DNA of 64,000 nucleotides from Nephrocerus scutellatus (lineage: Eukaryota; Arthropoda; Insecta; Diptera; Pipunculidae): the NCBI GenBank assembly GCA_947095585.1, contig OX352765.1, positions 27,930,254 through 27,994,253 on the forward strand, in the 5' to 3' direction. The notes beneath the pieces were generated by a model. It did not search any database, had not been told where the DNA came from, and saw only the letters and a program-made list of their open reading frames with translations. Both the position numbers and the translations under genes were made by a program. This document shows positions 47,419-60,060 of this stretch, piece after piece; position 1 is the first letter of the stretch, and each line of letters begins with the position of its first letter.

Positions 47419-48169
47419 AGATAAACGTACTTGCGTAGAGATTATGGTTAATAAGGATGGAAAAATATATATGTGCAATTGCATTTGTTTATGTAATTAT
47501 ATAATTATTAATACATTAAGTTAGAACATTAAACCAAATTATTTTAAACTCGAAAAAATATTAATTAAGTGCTGAGATCAGACGCGAACACCAAAAAGTT
47601 TGTTCGGTCTGAATTAGTCTTCTGACGTGTGTTTCCCTGATGAGTCCATTCTTTTCAAATCCAAATCATTTTTTCATAATTATCGACAAAAGTTTCGCAC
47701 CAACCACTTTTCCCAGTACCAGACTATTGTCAAACCTCGACGAAAGACACAAATCGGGCGAACCATTGGCATAAACTTTTTTTTACAACACTCTGTACGA
47801 GCACTCGAGTTTATATACATTTTCACATAGATATATAACATCCATAGAGAAAATTTATGGCATAACACCATTTTCTCTGGAGTCCGCTTGAAGTTGCATG
47901 CCGCCTGCTCAGGGTATATCCAGGCATTCATCAAGATTAATGAACAGCTTTTGCCATAGAATGGAATCTCGACAGCATGATTGATTATTTGACAAATTTG
48001 GCTAAAGTGTGCAATTTACTTTGTGCAAATTTGCGTCATACATCACTCAAATAACCGTTACATAATAATAAATTTGCAATTTATGAACGATATCAACATT
48101 TCAATAATTTGTTAAGCATTTCGAATTGAGTGAAAAATATTACTACAAGTTTTAAGAAATAATTAAGGT
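47419..48169. other. Unassigned sequence
   Basis: A minus-strand frame (47680-47934) could be chance. No family recognised. Confidence 0.45.
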
Positions 48170-50376
48170 AACAATAGCTAGCGCTAGAGTGCGCCATTTT
48201 GATGCTAAATAGGCACATAGCAGGAGATATGAATATTTCGTAAAACAGCTGTGTTCAGCCAGATAGACGCATCGTTGGTTTAAGGTGCCATTTCTTACTG
48301 GGGTGTGACTGATACTAAGATTACTGAATTTTGGGAGGACATAGGCGGATATTTTACATTTTGTAGTCAATAGTACCATTGCAATTTTTGCTGAGTTAAC
48401 TCCAAGGCCACAATTTGTTGCTCAGGAGCCAACTTTTCCCATGACACTTTTTATAACTTCGCTAATCACGGAAAGGTTCTGGCTTGAGTATCATCACGTC
48501 AACTGGTTATGCAATGCAACTACCTTCGTCCTATCTTCCCCAAATTTTTATAGAATTTTATTAATTACTATAAGCCATCACAGTAAGGGTGAGATGACCC
48601 CTCCTTAGAGAGTACCTGTGTCAACTAGTTTGGTAATATTGCAGCTGCTTCGGCAATAGAAGGGCTCCACTCCTGACTGAGTCATAGTTTCCTGAATGGC
48701 CTCAATGCGAACAATTTTGAAGCCACATATCAAGTAAGGTGGGTATCGCAAACTGTTTGTAATTAAGCGTGAGCTCAATTATTCGCACTCCTCATAGAAG
48801 GCCGGTCCCTTGAGATATACGTGTTGAGATCTGAATGCCCGTGGGACACCGAATCGTTGTCTAAAATGGTGGTCAAGAACCTGCTCCAGAGCCTTTAGCA
48901 AGAAATATGAGAAATTGAGGGGCCTTAAATCTTTCGCTGATTCATGGCCTCTTCTTCCTGCTTTGGGTATTAAAAACCACCCGAACTCCTCTCCAGTTGC
49001 GGGTGACATAGCTAAGTAAAAGACAGCTTCTGAAAATATTCATTAGCCAAGAAGTGGACAGCACCAGTGAGTTATTTAGCATAATTGGCTGTATGCCATC
49101 TAAGCGGGAGACTTATAAGCCAAGAAACAGGAGACCTTTTTTCGGTTTATGATATTATTCACTACATCACGACGAACTGGATGCTCATCATGCATCTTTT
49201 CCAAATTTCCTGTGCAGTGATATCTGCAGGTAAGAAAGTGGGTATTGGTGAGAAGAGCAAGTGATTCTATTACAGATGCCGTCCAACAACCGTCTGCCTT
49301 CTTGATTAAAGTCGGACAGGATCTTGCAGATTCTAGCAGAATCTTTGGTGGTTTCGATTCATTGGCAGAAGTCCATCCAAGAAGGTCCTTCGGCTTCTTT
49401 GATGACCTTCTTGTAGATGTTCAGGCAATTTCTGTAAGGCTGCCAGTATTTATTGTTATAGCAGATACTGAAAATCGACCTAGTCATCCTCCTAAGTTTG
49501 CTAAGATTTCGCTCTACCACGGAAGCTGACGTCTCTTGCCATGATTGATTGAGCAAGAGGACTTCAAATTCATTGATTTCTCCGACGTTTCAATATTTCT
49601 GTCCAATTCCTCTTTCTTATCTATTTTTTCAACCATTTAAGAGTTTACTTCTACTCTATCAGGGTAATATCGATTACCTATTCCCAACTATTGAACCTTT
49701 CCAAGCTCGGGAACGTAAAAGGTTGTAGTATTACCAGTGTTTCCTATCATATACGCGTTCTACTAATAAGAAAATCAAATATTTGTTCATTGTCATACGA
49801 GCTGCCATAGAGGGATTGGATTGGACCTGACATTAGAGTCGCATCCCATTAGGAAGGTTTCACCATTTGATTTTAATGTTAGGTGTATTACTTCTTCTGG
49901 CGGGGCTAGGAGATCATGCAGGAAGTATGCCGAGCACACAAGCAGGTGCCCCCCTCCAGATTTTTCTCTATCTTAATATCAATTAAGTCCGCGTAGCTTA
50001 CGTTAGCACAAAAGAAAGCGTGAATATGATCTTGGCTTACCGTTGTCTCCTTTATATAAGAAATTGTAATCTCTGGTTTGAAGACCCTTGATGTCAGTGC
50101 CTCTGACCTAAGGCTCTTGTATTAGGACGATGGCTATGATGACAATGACTATGTTCTTCTAACACAGGAAAACCTGCAGGTTTTTAACGTGGCTTTTTCC
50201 AGAGGTTCCAGGCACTCCTTATTAATCAAGAGCACCAGTGACATGATGTTCCGCTGGGGTTCTTCAACCCGAATGATGCTCGAGTTGCCCATCGGAATTT
50301 CAGGCTTTTGAAGCATTAGACATTGGAGGACTTTGTCGTTTTTCACTATCATCCGTACGACATATCTTGACGACAT
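48170..50376 (-). mobile_element. LINE relic: ORF1 end, endonuclease, RT, minus strand
   Basis: Reading the minus strand from 50376: QCLMLQKPEIPMGNSSIIRV is the same ORF1 (gag-like) segment as in the relic at 59036-60030. Then MGCDSNVRSN (family: GCDANAHH) of the endonuclease near 49830, NKYWQPYRNCLNIYKKVIKE of the linker (49556-49359), and IPKAGRRGHESAKDLRPLNF then SYFLLKALEQVLDHHFRQRF (RT start, 48960-48830). Next come LRGGVISPLL, DRTKVVAL in place of the (Y/F)ADD box, and LGVNSAKIAMVLLTTKCKI down to 48170. The catalytic ADD is lost. This is the most complete ORF1-to-RT LINE path in the window. Confidence 0.88.
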
Positions 50377-52412
50377 CGTTCGACATGGTCCAAGGGAATA
50401 AAAAATAAAACAAAAAAGATGATTTCACTTCGCAAATATACACAGTAGATCAAAGATAGGGGGATATGAAAGTGAGAGATGTACAGGATTCAAAAGACAA
50501 AGGTTTGGTCAAAATTCGAGGCAAAAGAGTCGATATTATTTATACATAAAATGAGCTCTTAAAACTTTATTTAAAAACAACTACTGAGTTTCATAGTTCG
50601 CATAATCCGCCTTGGGTCTTCCATTAACGTATCCTTCAAACAACCGTATCTTATGCTTTGTCTTTCATACGAAACATATATTTTAAAGAATATGCCAGAC
50701 AATTCAAGGACTCTTACAAAATAAAATGACATAAACGTCCTCCATTTAATTGTCCTACAATATCGCCTCCTTCCCGGCTCACAAAACATTAAGTTGGCGC
50801 CACTGCCGACGAAAAAATAAAGCCAGTAGTCCGTACCTAGTCAGTAGAGAGTAAACGGAATTTTTCCTGCCTTTAGGAATTTAATTTAAAACGACAGAAA
50901 GCAAAAGTGCTTGGTACTCGTAACTAAAACCAAAAAAATATCACATCCTACTGAAAATGCGATAATCGATACAAATCCATTTATGTGCATTTCACTTTTC
51001 ATTTAGTTCAAAATTTGAACGTAAAAAACGTTGCTTTCGTTTAGCTCCACTGTACACGCGTACATATTTAGTGCAAAAGAGTATGTGTTTTAGCCTCGCA
51101 CGTCATATTTTTTACACCAGGGCTCCTTTCGTCCCATGTTCCAATTGGCACGTGCTGCCATGTTTGCCTTGCTGTTAATAAAAAAATTGTTTACATTCTT
51201 TGCACACATTTGTGTATCAGTCACCACCGTGCGCTCAGTTATAGTTCAGTCAGTCAGTCAGTCGGTTTGCGTTTTGTTTTGTTTTGCTTCCCAGTTTGCT
51301 GAGAGTCCATTCAACCTGCTGACGAAATCTTTGCTTTTCACCTCCATTACCCATCAGTGGCTGTCTTGCTTCTTCGTTTTTTAAGCAGATGTGTTGGTGA
51401 GTCCAATGATAAAAGTTATTCTGCCTTAGTCGGCAAGTCAAGAGTTTATTAGTATCATCGACCTCGGTTTGTCTCGAGTTTCAACCTCTGCAGTACCCAT
51501 CTCCAAGGTGACCAACCGGTGGTAAGTCATTCGACTTCTTTCGCAAAGAGTGTGCTTTGGGTGGCACTACGATTTAATTGCGGTCTATATTAAAGGATTA
51601 AGCTTTTCCCCGAGTTTTAGGGGTGAATGCAAAGTGCTTCGGTTCAGGTGGTTCGTTCTACTGGTTCAACTTTATTTCCATTAAAATTTAATATGTAGTT
51701 TGTTCGTTTGGAGCGTTAAGTGCATAGGTATTTAAGGTAGAGTATTATTATATTATATTTACTGCTTGCTGTTGGCCAAATGGAAGAAATTTAAATAAAA
51801 TGAATATGTATGTATATTTTGATCATAAGGAAACGAGATTATGTTCTATTTATTTGGGCACTTATAAAACGGAATTGTCACAAGAACCCTAAGCCATTAT
51901 CCATGAATGGCGTTTTGCATCAAGGAAATCAAAAAACTCACAATGCAAGTAAGCAAAAACATTATTTTGTGATTGAATATAAATAATGAAATCGGACGTC
52001 AAGGCGACAAGCTTGAGATTAGCAAGATTCACCTCAAAATCTAAAACTACCTTGTATCTAATGGACAGATTACAGAACAGCGTGATAAAAATCGTTGAAG
52101 AGCAAATTCACCGAAGGAATGTTTTCTACTTGTCACTACTTTACACGCATTTCCACCAGCAATACTTGCGGCGCTCTAAATATTCATCATTATTCCTACA
52201 AGCCTATCTCCGGACGTTCTGGCAATTTCAGAATATATTTGGAATCTTTAGCAAACATACGCCTAAAGCACATTTGGATTTAAGCCACATGTGCATTCAA
52301 GGTATGCAACAGCCATGGTAAAACTCAGTATGATTGTTGGCGCTCTTCAGTTTTCAGTTCATGTGATTGTTTGTTCTCATAGCTTACAGTTCACCTAACA
52401 TTTAATGTCTTA
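50377..52412. other. Unassigned sequence with a LINE scrap and (CAGT)n
   Basis: At 51888-51955 (plus), cattatccatgaatggcg and catcaaggaaatcaaaaa-ctc repeat part of the RT relic at 16600-16660. A short (CAGT)n lies near 51247-51263. No gene recognised; the frame at 51986-52321 has no known domain. Confidence 0.55.
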
Positions 52413-52604
52413 CTACGTGAATGCCCGGCGTTGTATAGTTGAAAAATTTGGCACTAATATCACGCACTCCTCTTAACATTCGACCAACACTCTACAGAGG
52501 TGTCACAATAAGTTTGGTTGAAATTAGTCGGGGCGTTCCATCATTAATTAGACACAAACAAACATGCAAACATACAAATAAATTATCTATTTTATTTATA
52601 TAGA
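52413..52604 (-). mobile_element. Short Helitron-like element
   Basis: On the minus strand it starts TCTATATAAATAAAATAG after an A and ends aacgccgggcattcac followed by GTAG-T, a one-base change from CTAG-T. It is 192 bases long and non-coding. It is the first of three Helitron-like copies within 1.5 kb. Confidence 0.6.
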
Positions 52605-52858
52605 TAGTTTACTAGACGCGTGTAGGTGCGTAGGTCGAGGAATGCGTATCTCGAGCCGAGCGTGTCTCTTCTAGACGGTGCGTGGAGATGCGGAACGTAA
52701 GTCGAGCTGAGTGTATGTTGGAAAATGTGTAGGTGGTGTAATCTTGTCTCCGCCGTGTTAATATAAATGTAAAATAATTAATATGTTCTTGTGTATGGGA
52801 ACAACCAGGTGTCAATTAAGGCTTCCCGTTCATCTTCTTCTATCTTCTATCTTCTTCT
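52605..52858. other. Spacer between Helitron-like elements
   Basis: Includes tagacg-rich sequence and a (CTT)n-like tract (52835-52860). No gene recognised. Confidence 0.5.
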
Positions 52859-53182
52859 TCTATATAAATAAAAATTTAATGCTGTTAGTCGGAAACCGCA
52901 TCCCTTGAGAACGGTGGAACGATTCGGCTCATTTTTATTTTAAAATGTTTGTCATAGCCAGAAAAATTGGAAAATTTTTGGAACAACTGAAAGGGTTGTT
53001 TTTATAGGATTTTTTTATGAACTCTCGACCACGACTCACGATTCCAACACGCCGATATAAGTGTCGATTCTATAGTGTTCTGCGCTGAAGTAATCAATTC
53101 TGGTGGGGGCAGTGGGCGGGAGGTCCGTTGGTGGGTGGTCAGTAGGATTGGACAGCCGGGAAACGCTGGGTATTTCCGCTAG
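52859..53182 (+). mobile_element. Helitron-like element with CTAG end
   Basis: It starts TCTATATAAATAAAAATT at 52859 and ends with a gccgggaaacgctggg block about ten bases before CTAG (53179-53182). The interior shows aacggtggaacgattcgg (compare aacggctggaccgattt), atgaactctcgaccacga (also at 36587), and G-rich gtgggcgggaggtccgttgg units. The next element begins at the following base. Confidence 0.7.
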
Positions 53183-53934
53183 TCTATATAAATAAAAATT
53201 ACCTTTTGTGCCGTTGTTATTTATGGAAACTCACATTTACCAACAGATTTTTATGAAATTCTCAATGTATATTATTGGCGGGTGTAGGAAGCTTATAAGC
53301 TATAGTACATACACCCCTTTTCGCCATCCCTGGCGGGTGCGAAATTTAAAATTTTAATATCAGCCACATTTACAAAACGGTTTTATAAAAATTTTAACCT
53401 ATATTATTGACAGCTTTTGGGCTGTAGTACAACAGCTCCCCTTCCCACTCCCTTTAGAGATATGTAAAATGTTAATATGTATCACATTTACAAACCACCT
53501 TTTATTGTCACTGGGATTTCATTTTTGTGCAACTCTATTGGACAACGGGAGTTTGATGAAAATCGACTTCCAAGATTTGTGGTAAATGCAACAATGCAAC
53601 TTAAATAAAAGTTTTAAAAATGAAACTTTGTATGTCTGTATGTCTGTTCAAGCTTAACTCGAAGACTGTTCATCCGATATAGCTGAAACTTTGGGATGTC
53701 ATGGGGACGGCTGTGATAGTTGTTTGTAGGGGGTTAGTGTTAGTGAGGGGGTGGACGTGGTGGGTGGCTAGGTATTGTTTGAATGAGAGTAACTCGAAGA
53801 CCGTGCATTTGATTAATAGTGCTGATATGTGTATAGGGGAAGGTGTCTCTCAAGGTGGTTCTTGAAGAGTCTTGGTGGTCAGTTGGGTGTGGGGGGGGTG
53901 TCGGCAGCCAGGCAACGCTGGGTATTTCAGATAG
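53183..53934 (+). mobile_element. Helitron-like element abutting the previous one
   Basis: It starts TCTATATAAATAAAAATT at 53183, directly after CTAG of the preceding copy. It ends in gccaggcaacgctgggtatt followed by ATAG-T, a changed CTAG-T. From about 53600 it may be a second unit (aaaatgaaactttgtatgtc, aactcgaagactgttcat), shared with 39310-39475 and internally repeated near 53790. G-rich units (gtcagttgggtgtgg) precede the 3' end. Confidence 0.6.
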
Positions 53935-53954
53935 TATTTTATAAAAAAAATACA

Positions 53955-54470
53955 AAGTTTTTTAATAAGGACATAACAATTTTGTACATAGGGGCTTCAA
54001 ATAATTAAGAGGGACTTCAGTTCTTGACTTAATTTAATCTTTTAAGGATGTAGGACAAGATTTTTATGCAAAATTTTCCACAATGTGGACTGGGAGAATC
54101 CCAATTCCTGTGAACGGCGTGGAATCGACTGACTCATTTTGAACTGAAGCACTTTCGGCAGCAATATTTGCGGTATTTCGAGTGGTGCGTTGTGTCACTG
54201 GCACAGAAACGTTCAATAATGAATATTTATGAGTACATATTTATATATATAGTACGCACAGCCTGTCTGGTGGGTCGATTATTACGATCGAAAATTTAAG
54301 TAAGCGCTACCACCGACTCAGACTTTCGGCAGTAATTTTTTCCAACATTGCTCGTTTGTGAACTTCGCCATGATAAAAATGTAAACCTTGTCAAACTATT
54401 GACAGAATTCAAAGGTGTGTTTATATTAAAATACAAAATTGCTATGTCCTCATTGAAAAACCTTCTCGAA
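53955..54470. mobile_element. TIR element family T1, copy 2
   Basis: The left end tttttaataaggacataaca and the reverse complement of the right end (tttttcaatgaggacatagc) are inverted repeats, followed on both sides by aattttgta. The interior matches 46970-47400 over about 400 bases with some indels. It lies 20 bases from the Helitron-like 3' end. It is non-coding. Confidence 0.78.
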
Positions 54471-56039
54471 AGGTGGTTTGAAACTTGTGTTCTTCTGTAA
54501 GTAAAACACTGAATTGGTATATATAAATTAGGTGTTCATAGATTACACTTTTTTCTTTACAAATATTGCCATCCAGGTTGTCTGTTGCAATTTTAATTGC
54601 CAGTCCGTTATTTGATTATCAAATATTGACTTAAAGATGCTTTAACTTCAATTACACTTCACTCTAAATTATGCTACCTACCGAAGTGCTTGCGGCAACC
54701 TTAGTTTATTATGTACCAACAGGAAACATTCAATAAGCTAAATTTACGTTTATTGCAAAATATAAACAGTTTGTTGCAGCCTCTGAAGAACATCTGAAAA
54801 AAATTAAAAAGAAAATTGATATTTGATTTTTCTTTTTATGTAAAGATTTACAAATAAATGCATCAAAAAATGCATTTGCGCATGCGCACCGATCCAAGAT
54901 ATATTTAGTTGCAAGTATCTATCTGTACGACTGACATAGGATACAAATAAGTTGTTGTTGGAACCGTCGGTAACGGTGCTACTCCTACTGTCATTTGTTT
55001 GTTGTCAGGAGATAAAGGTACGAGGTGTGACTACATAATAATATATTACGCTCATTACTTTTAAAGTTTTCGCTGTCACCGTTGAATTGCATTGGTAATA
55101 GTGGTGCAAAATTAAAATGCGTCCCAAGGAGCATCATGTGTCAAAGGAATACATCATACGCCGTTTAATGTTTCGAGGGTTGTTTAGAGCAGAGAGTAGA
55201 CAAATTGCTTTGTCAGTTTTGCCTTTTTTTTTTTTTTTTTTGAATTTATTATTCAATTCATAACTTCCACTTCTATGTTTCATGGTACGAGTTGTAGAGC
55301 GGGTGGTGCAACACTTTACTTTACTTGAATTTTAAACTCGTAGATGCAAGTAGAAAACCTTGCAGCAGATGATGGATTATTCTAAAGACTTTCCAGTCGG
55401 CCAACAAAAAAACCCCTTATATAAAAGTACTCTGCCATGGTAATTCCCATTGTTGTTGCTGAGCACAGTGTTAGATTATCAGCAGATCATATGTTAAGAA
55501 AGCCTGTCAAATATTATTTTAGGTGGAAAATGACTTTTTTAAAGTGTTACGCTGGAGGAGGACGAGCAGTAAAAAATTGAGGAATTGCAGAAAATGAAAC
55601 TATGTTCAATATACCTGAAACAAAAGGTGTGGGTTAATGTCGATATAATGAAGTTCCTGTTCTTTGCATGAAGTAATGACGATAAAATTGCATTTTGATG
55701 CAATTTGAAGCAAATCCGTTAACATCATTTTGCAGAAAAGTATACAACTCTTATTTGTATGCGAAATAGTGGAAAACGTAGTTTTTTAAACTACCCCTTG
55801 CGCAATATAAGTCGTTTAATTTCATGTGGGTGCATATTGTAATAAAGAAACGTAAAAACGCTTATGTTTTCGTTTTGAAAACTGAAAATTGTAATATAAT
55901 ATACCGAGCCGATGGTATAATTGTTCAAATGCACACTAAAAAGTGGAAAAGCTGGTCGCTGCAAAAATCGTGTAATGAAAAACACTCAATATTGGGTATT
56001 GCCCAGTTTACTTAAACAAAGAAGCCTTAAACCCTCAAA
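54471..56039. other. Unassigned AT-rich sequence
   Basis: A frame near 55125 (MRPKEHHVSKEYIIRRL) runs for about 35 codons without a domain I know. No repeat boundary was seen. Confidence 0.45.
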
Positions 56040-56079
56040 TTGATAATGAATATCATGGCGGAGTATGCATAAATATGTC

Positions 56080-56830
56080 GGCGTCATCCTTTTCATATTA
56101 AGTCCGCCACCGAACGCAAGACTAGGGCTATGTGTGATGGTGACTCCCATTATCTCGTACACGGCTGTCGTTTGATGACCCAAAGATCTTGAACGGACAA
56201 CAGCAACTAAGCTTCAGAAGCTCCAGAGAATTGCCTGTCTCGGTATCACGTGCGTCATGCATACCTGCCTTACGGCAGCATTAGAAGCTGTAGTTAGGCT
56301 TTCTCCCCTACAAATCTTCATTAGGAAGACGGCCGCTAGATTCGCTATCAAGCTACAGTTAGAATACAAGTAAAAACCAGGTGACCTTGTGGGACATTCT
56401 TGACTCAATTCCCGAAAGGGACGTGTTTAGAAGTCAGGGTCAGAGATTACTTTTTCGATAGGTTATTTGAGGTAGCCGTGGACTGTGCAGACTGGGCTAA
56501 TAGTGTTCCGGTACTGGACGCTAGAGGTCTGGTGTGGTTCACAGATGGATCGAAGATGGAGGTGGCGTCTTTAGACCCAACACCAAAGTCTCAATACTTA
56601 TGGAAATGAGTCCCACGGTTTTCCAGGCTGAAATCCAGCTAGATTAAATCTTAGTAAAGGTATTAGGGCGCGAGAATATATATCTCTTCAGTTAAATGGT
56701 TATACAATGCACTACAATCTCTTGCCAAAAATAACAGGGTGAAACTAGGATTGGTCCCTGGACATCAAGTAATTGCAGGCAACGAATCTGCAGATGCACT
56801 AGAACTCAGAATCTGCGCTAATAGGACCTG
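56080..56830 (+). mobile_element. LINE RT C-terminus and RNase H relic
   Basis: On the plus strand MVTPIISYTAVV matches the VVRP.I.YA..VW segment, KLQKLQRIACLGITCVMHTC and TAALEAVVRLSPLQIFI match the post-RT block of I/R1-type LINEs (LQR.ACLGI.GAM.T.PT.ALE..L.L.PL...I). ARGLVWFTDGSKMEV (56519-56563) is the first RNase H motif with its aspartate, and LGLVPGHQVIAGNESADALE (about 56749-56808) carries the later H and D. Frames are broken by stops. This is the best preserved RNase H in the window. Confidence 0.87.
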
Positions 56831-56989
56831 ACCTGACCATACTATGGTGTCAAATGGGCTGTTGTCACAGCGTTGATTAATAATTGTGAACGTCTAGCAC
56901 CCTGAGAAAATATCTGAGAGCTGAGACAATAATAGCATTAGTTGTAATTCACTCTCAAGATGAATTTATCTTAAAAGCTTAATAGTATG

Positions 56990-57290
56990 CAACGTTAAAT
57001 GCAGGTCTTTCATTGATAGGCGATACATAGGTCATTCAGTCATATAAGTGATTTCTGAAATAGACTGAAAAAACCATACGTTTAATTACGTTTAGGCTTA
57101 AAAAAATCGATAGCAATGCGTAGATTTAGTATTTTTTCAGATTTCTCAGGGGTAGTTACCACTATGAATGAACGCCATCGCAAGCCGAGCGCTAACCCAT
57201 GGTTTTAAAACAAGTCCCATCAAATTTTGACTGGTAGAAGCCGAGATATACGACACGACAAACAAACGTACAAACGTACATACGTTCAAA
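56990..57290 (+). repeat. Dispersed repeat family R2, copy 1
   Basis: Shares taatagtatgc, gatttctgaaatagactgaa, aggcttaaaaaaatcgatag, cgccatcgcaagccgagcgc and tcaaattttgactggtagaa with 62160-62460 on the opposite strand, in the same order. It ends in a cgacaaacaaacgtac run. Non-coding and of unknown class. Confidence 0.85.
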
Positions 57291-58747
57291 AGTACACACG
57301 TTCGCTGAACAATTTTCTCGTCCTCTGAATATATGCTTCGCCCTTCGGGCTCGCAATGATTAAAGCCTCTTGCCTAGGTATTAGTAAAAATCTGAACCTA
57401 TTGTATTCTTTGACACACCGAGTATCTGCAAGAAATACAGAATCGAAGATAGTATGCGTCTGGGTGAGCACAACATTTAAAAGTTTTCCATCTGGAAAGG
57501 AAAATATCTCTCTGACTTTTTCGCAGTCGAACCGATCGGAGACTTTTACAGGATGACACTTTTTGTCTGTACAACAAGCTTTTGCTTCCTTATTTTCAAA
57601 TGTAAGCTTTATCGCTAACTTGCCACTGCCACTTCACTGCATACGGTTCAAGCGGTCTCAGCGTTCAATTTAAATGATGTTCCAAAATCCGTTAATTCGT
57701 TACATCGCTATATGAATTTTGCAGGGAACGCCAGAGGCACTCTTGCGTGAAGTACAAGATAAATAAATGGCTTTTATCCAAGTGCACTAAATGTGCACTG
57801 CTTTCCACTTTTCACCATACGAGTGCACATGAGTACATATGGGTGCACAAGTAATAATCTATTTGTGTGTTTGTGGTAAGTCGCAAGGAAAATCAAGTCT
57901 TCTTCTTAATTCCTCCTGCTGCCAGAGAGGAAAATGTTTAACAAAAACAAACAACAAGTTGTACGACTGTTGCTGTTGCTCGCTCATCTATTCCATTGCA
58001 TCCATCGCCTCGTAACGCAGTCAGTCAGCCACTGAGTCAGTCAGTCACTCATCCAGTCATAATCTAGCTGTTTGAGAAGCTGGCGCAGTTTTTTTTTGTT
58101 GTTGTTATGGTTGTTGCTGCTAGATGGGGGTTTAAGGCACATAAGGCCTAGGCAAAGGCGCATAACCGCAAATTATTATTGCCCCATAACTTTGTTGTTA
58201 CAATAACAGTTATATTTGTTCATTTCGTTGGTAGGAATCTTGGTGTGGCAAACCCGACTTGCAGTCTTTCTTCTTCATCACATTTGTCTTCTGTCTCTTT
58301 TCCAGTTATTTTTACATTTCTCATTGCTATTTGCCTGGTTTTGTTGTTGTTATTGTTGTTTTTTTTTGCATAAACACCGGAAGTCTCTGTGGGCTGACGC
58401 TGAGCTTCATGTTGCAATGAAAGTAAAAGTTTTACCCGCGTTTTTATAAAGATGCTTTTCCATTTGTGGCAGCATAGTTTGCGCTTGATATGATCATCAA
58501 GATACTATCTGCGAAGTGAGTCAGTGACTGAGTACAGTTACGAGTAATCACAACTGGGAGTTGTTGGGCTGGTTTTTTGTTGATCTGTTGGTTGTTTGTT
58601 TGGTGCGAAAGTGATGATGATTATGTTGCTTAACGTAGTCCACACAAACCTCTGCTTTGTTTCTAATTATAAATACTCTTCGTCCTTGCGCGACCGTAGC
58701 GACAGAAAATACAACTTTCAATTGTAGTCACATCCCAGGTTACATTT
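57291..58747. other. Unassigned sequence with (CAGT)n
   Basis: Interrupted cagtcagtcagcc/cagtcagtcactc units lie at 58017-58058. Frames near 57286-57556 and 58179-58449 lack recognisable domains. Confidence 0.5.
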
Positions 58748-58910
58748 ACGTCCTTACATATGTCTTTCCTTACATGAATGACTCTTCCATCTCAGATATT
58801 TAGAGTCATCGATTTAGGTCAAGAACAAACGTCCTTACATATGTATTTCCTTACATGAATGACTCTTCCATCTCAGATATTTAGAGTCATCGATTTAGGT
58901 CAAGAACAAA
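58748..58910 (+). repeat. 81-bp tandem duplication
   Basis: Two copies with a period of 81 bases (58750 and 58831; acgtccttacatatgt…aggtcaagaacaaa), differing at one base. The high identity indicates a recent duplication. Confidence 0.95.
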
Positions 58911-59035
58911 TAATTGCATTAACAATACCTAATAATATCGACGTTAGTGTAACACACCCACGGTTTAAAGTTTAAATTAACCAATGGTGTGAATAAGCAG
59001 TTCTTTTGAAATGCCTGAAAAGCCAGATATGATAT

Positions 59036-60030
59036 CGCAAAGTGAAAGCGGAGTTCAACAAGCGGCAAATCAGTAACAAGGTGGCTACTGCTACTGCTTC
59101 TTCTTCCAGCCAGAAACGCAACAGGTTTCTGGGTGAGGTAAGAAATGTTGCGAAGAAGGCTAAACTACCCAAGAAGAATGGACTCACCGGGGCGACTACC
59201 AGTGGTGGTGCCAGGGTGGCACTAACAAAGAAGATCAAGGAGACCGCGGCTTCCCCAGTTGAGAAAGCTAAGGTCGGATAAGAATCTTCTTACAAGGAGG
59301 TGTTGAAGGTGTTGAACAGTGGCAAACCAATCTTGAAGAAATAAGGCGACATTGAGGCCCGACTGTCCGAATTAGTTATGGATCACCTTATTACCACTGC
59401 AAAGGGAACAGCAGTCTCTTTTGACTGTGCTTTGTTTTGAAGTGGGAGGACCAGCCGTGTTTGGACACTCTTGGCAAGTTCGTCGCTAAGATAAGTGATG
59501 CATGGGAGGGTTTGAAGATCAAGCTAATGCCGGCCAAGAAAATCCCTAGGAGACCCAAGGCACGCATTTGGTTGCCAAAGATGAAGATGGGCAAAGCCAA
59601 AGTCACACAATGTCTACGCCTCCAAAACCCTGAAATTCCGATTGACAATTGGATCATCATTCGGGTAGAAGAAACTCAACACAATAATGAGGAGTGTCTG
59701 GTATCTATTGAGAAAGCTGGGTTTAAACTTAGGTTTGGCATCAGGCAGGTGTAAGAGAACCCGGAAGAGGGTGCGGCCTCCAGACTACTAGAGGATCTAA
59801 ATATAGATCCTTCGGCGGCATGTCCCTCCGCATCATCCCAATAGTGACGATGTCTAGGTTACTGCAGATTATCCTGAAGCACTCGAAATGTGCTTTCTGT
59901 GCAAGGAGCAGCACTTACGTGATAAAAGATGCCCAGAGTTGCAGGCGCGTAAGTTGAACAAAGCGTAACTCGAATCTACATACCATTATAGACGTTGCGT
60001 AAAGCACGATACGTTAACCTGCACCATCCG
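59036..60030 (+). mobile_element. LINE ORF1 (gag-like) relic
   Basis: The plus strand encodes a lysine/alanine/serine-rich N-terminal part (RNVAKKAKLPKKNGLTGA), then SYKEVLKV, CLDTLGKFVAKISDAWEGLK and CLRLQNPEIPIDNWIIIRVE, then a Cys-His knuckle CFLCKEQHLRDKRC (C-X2-C-X3-H-X5-C, 59891-59932). This is the plan of LINE ORF1 nucleic-acid-binding proteins. One stop and frameshifts break it. The PEIP-N-IIRVEE segment is shared with 50380-50150 on the minus strand, linking it to the ORF2 relics of that family. No ORF2 follows. Confidence 0.82.
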
Positions 60031-60060
60031 TACAGAAGAGTAACTCGAGTGGAGCCTAAA

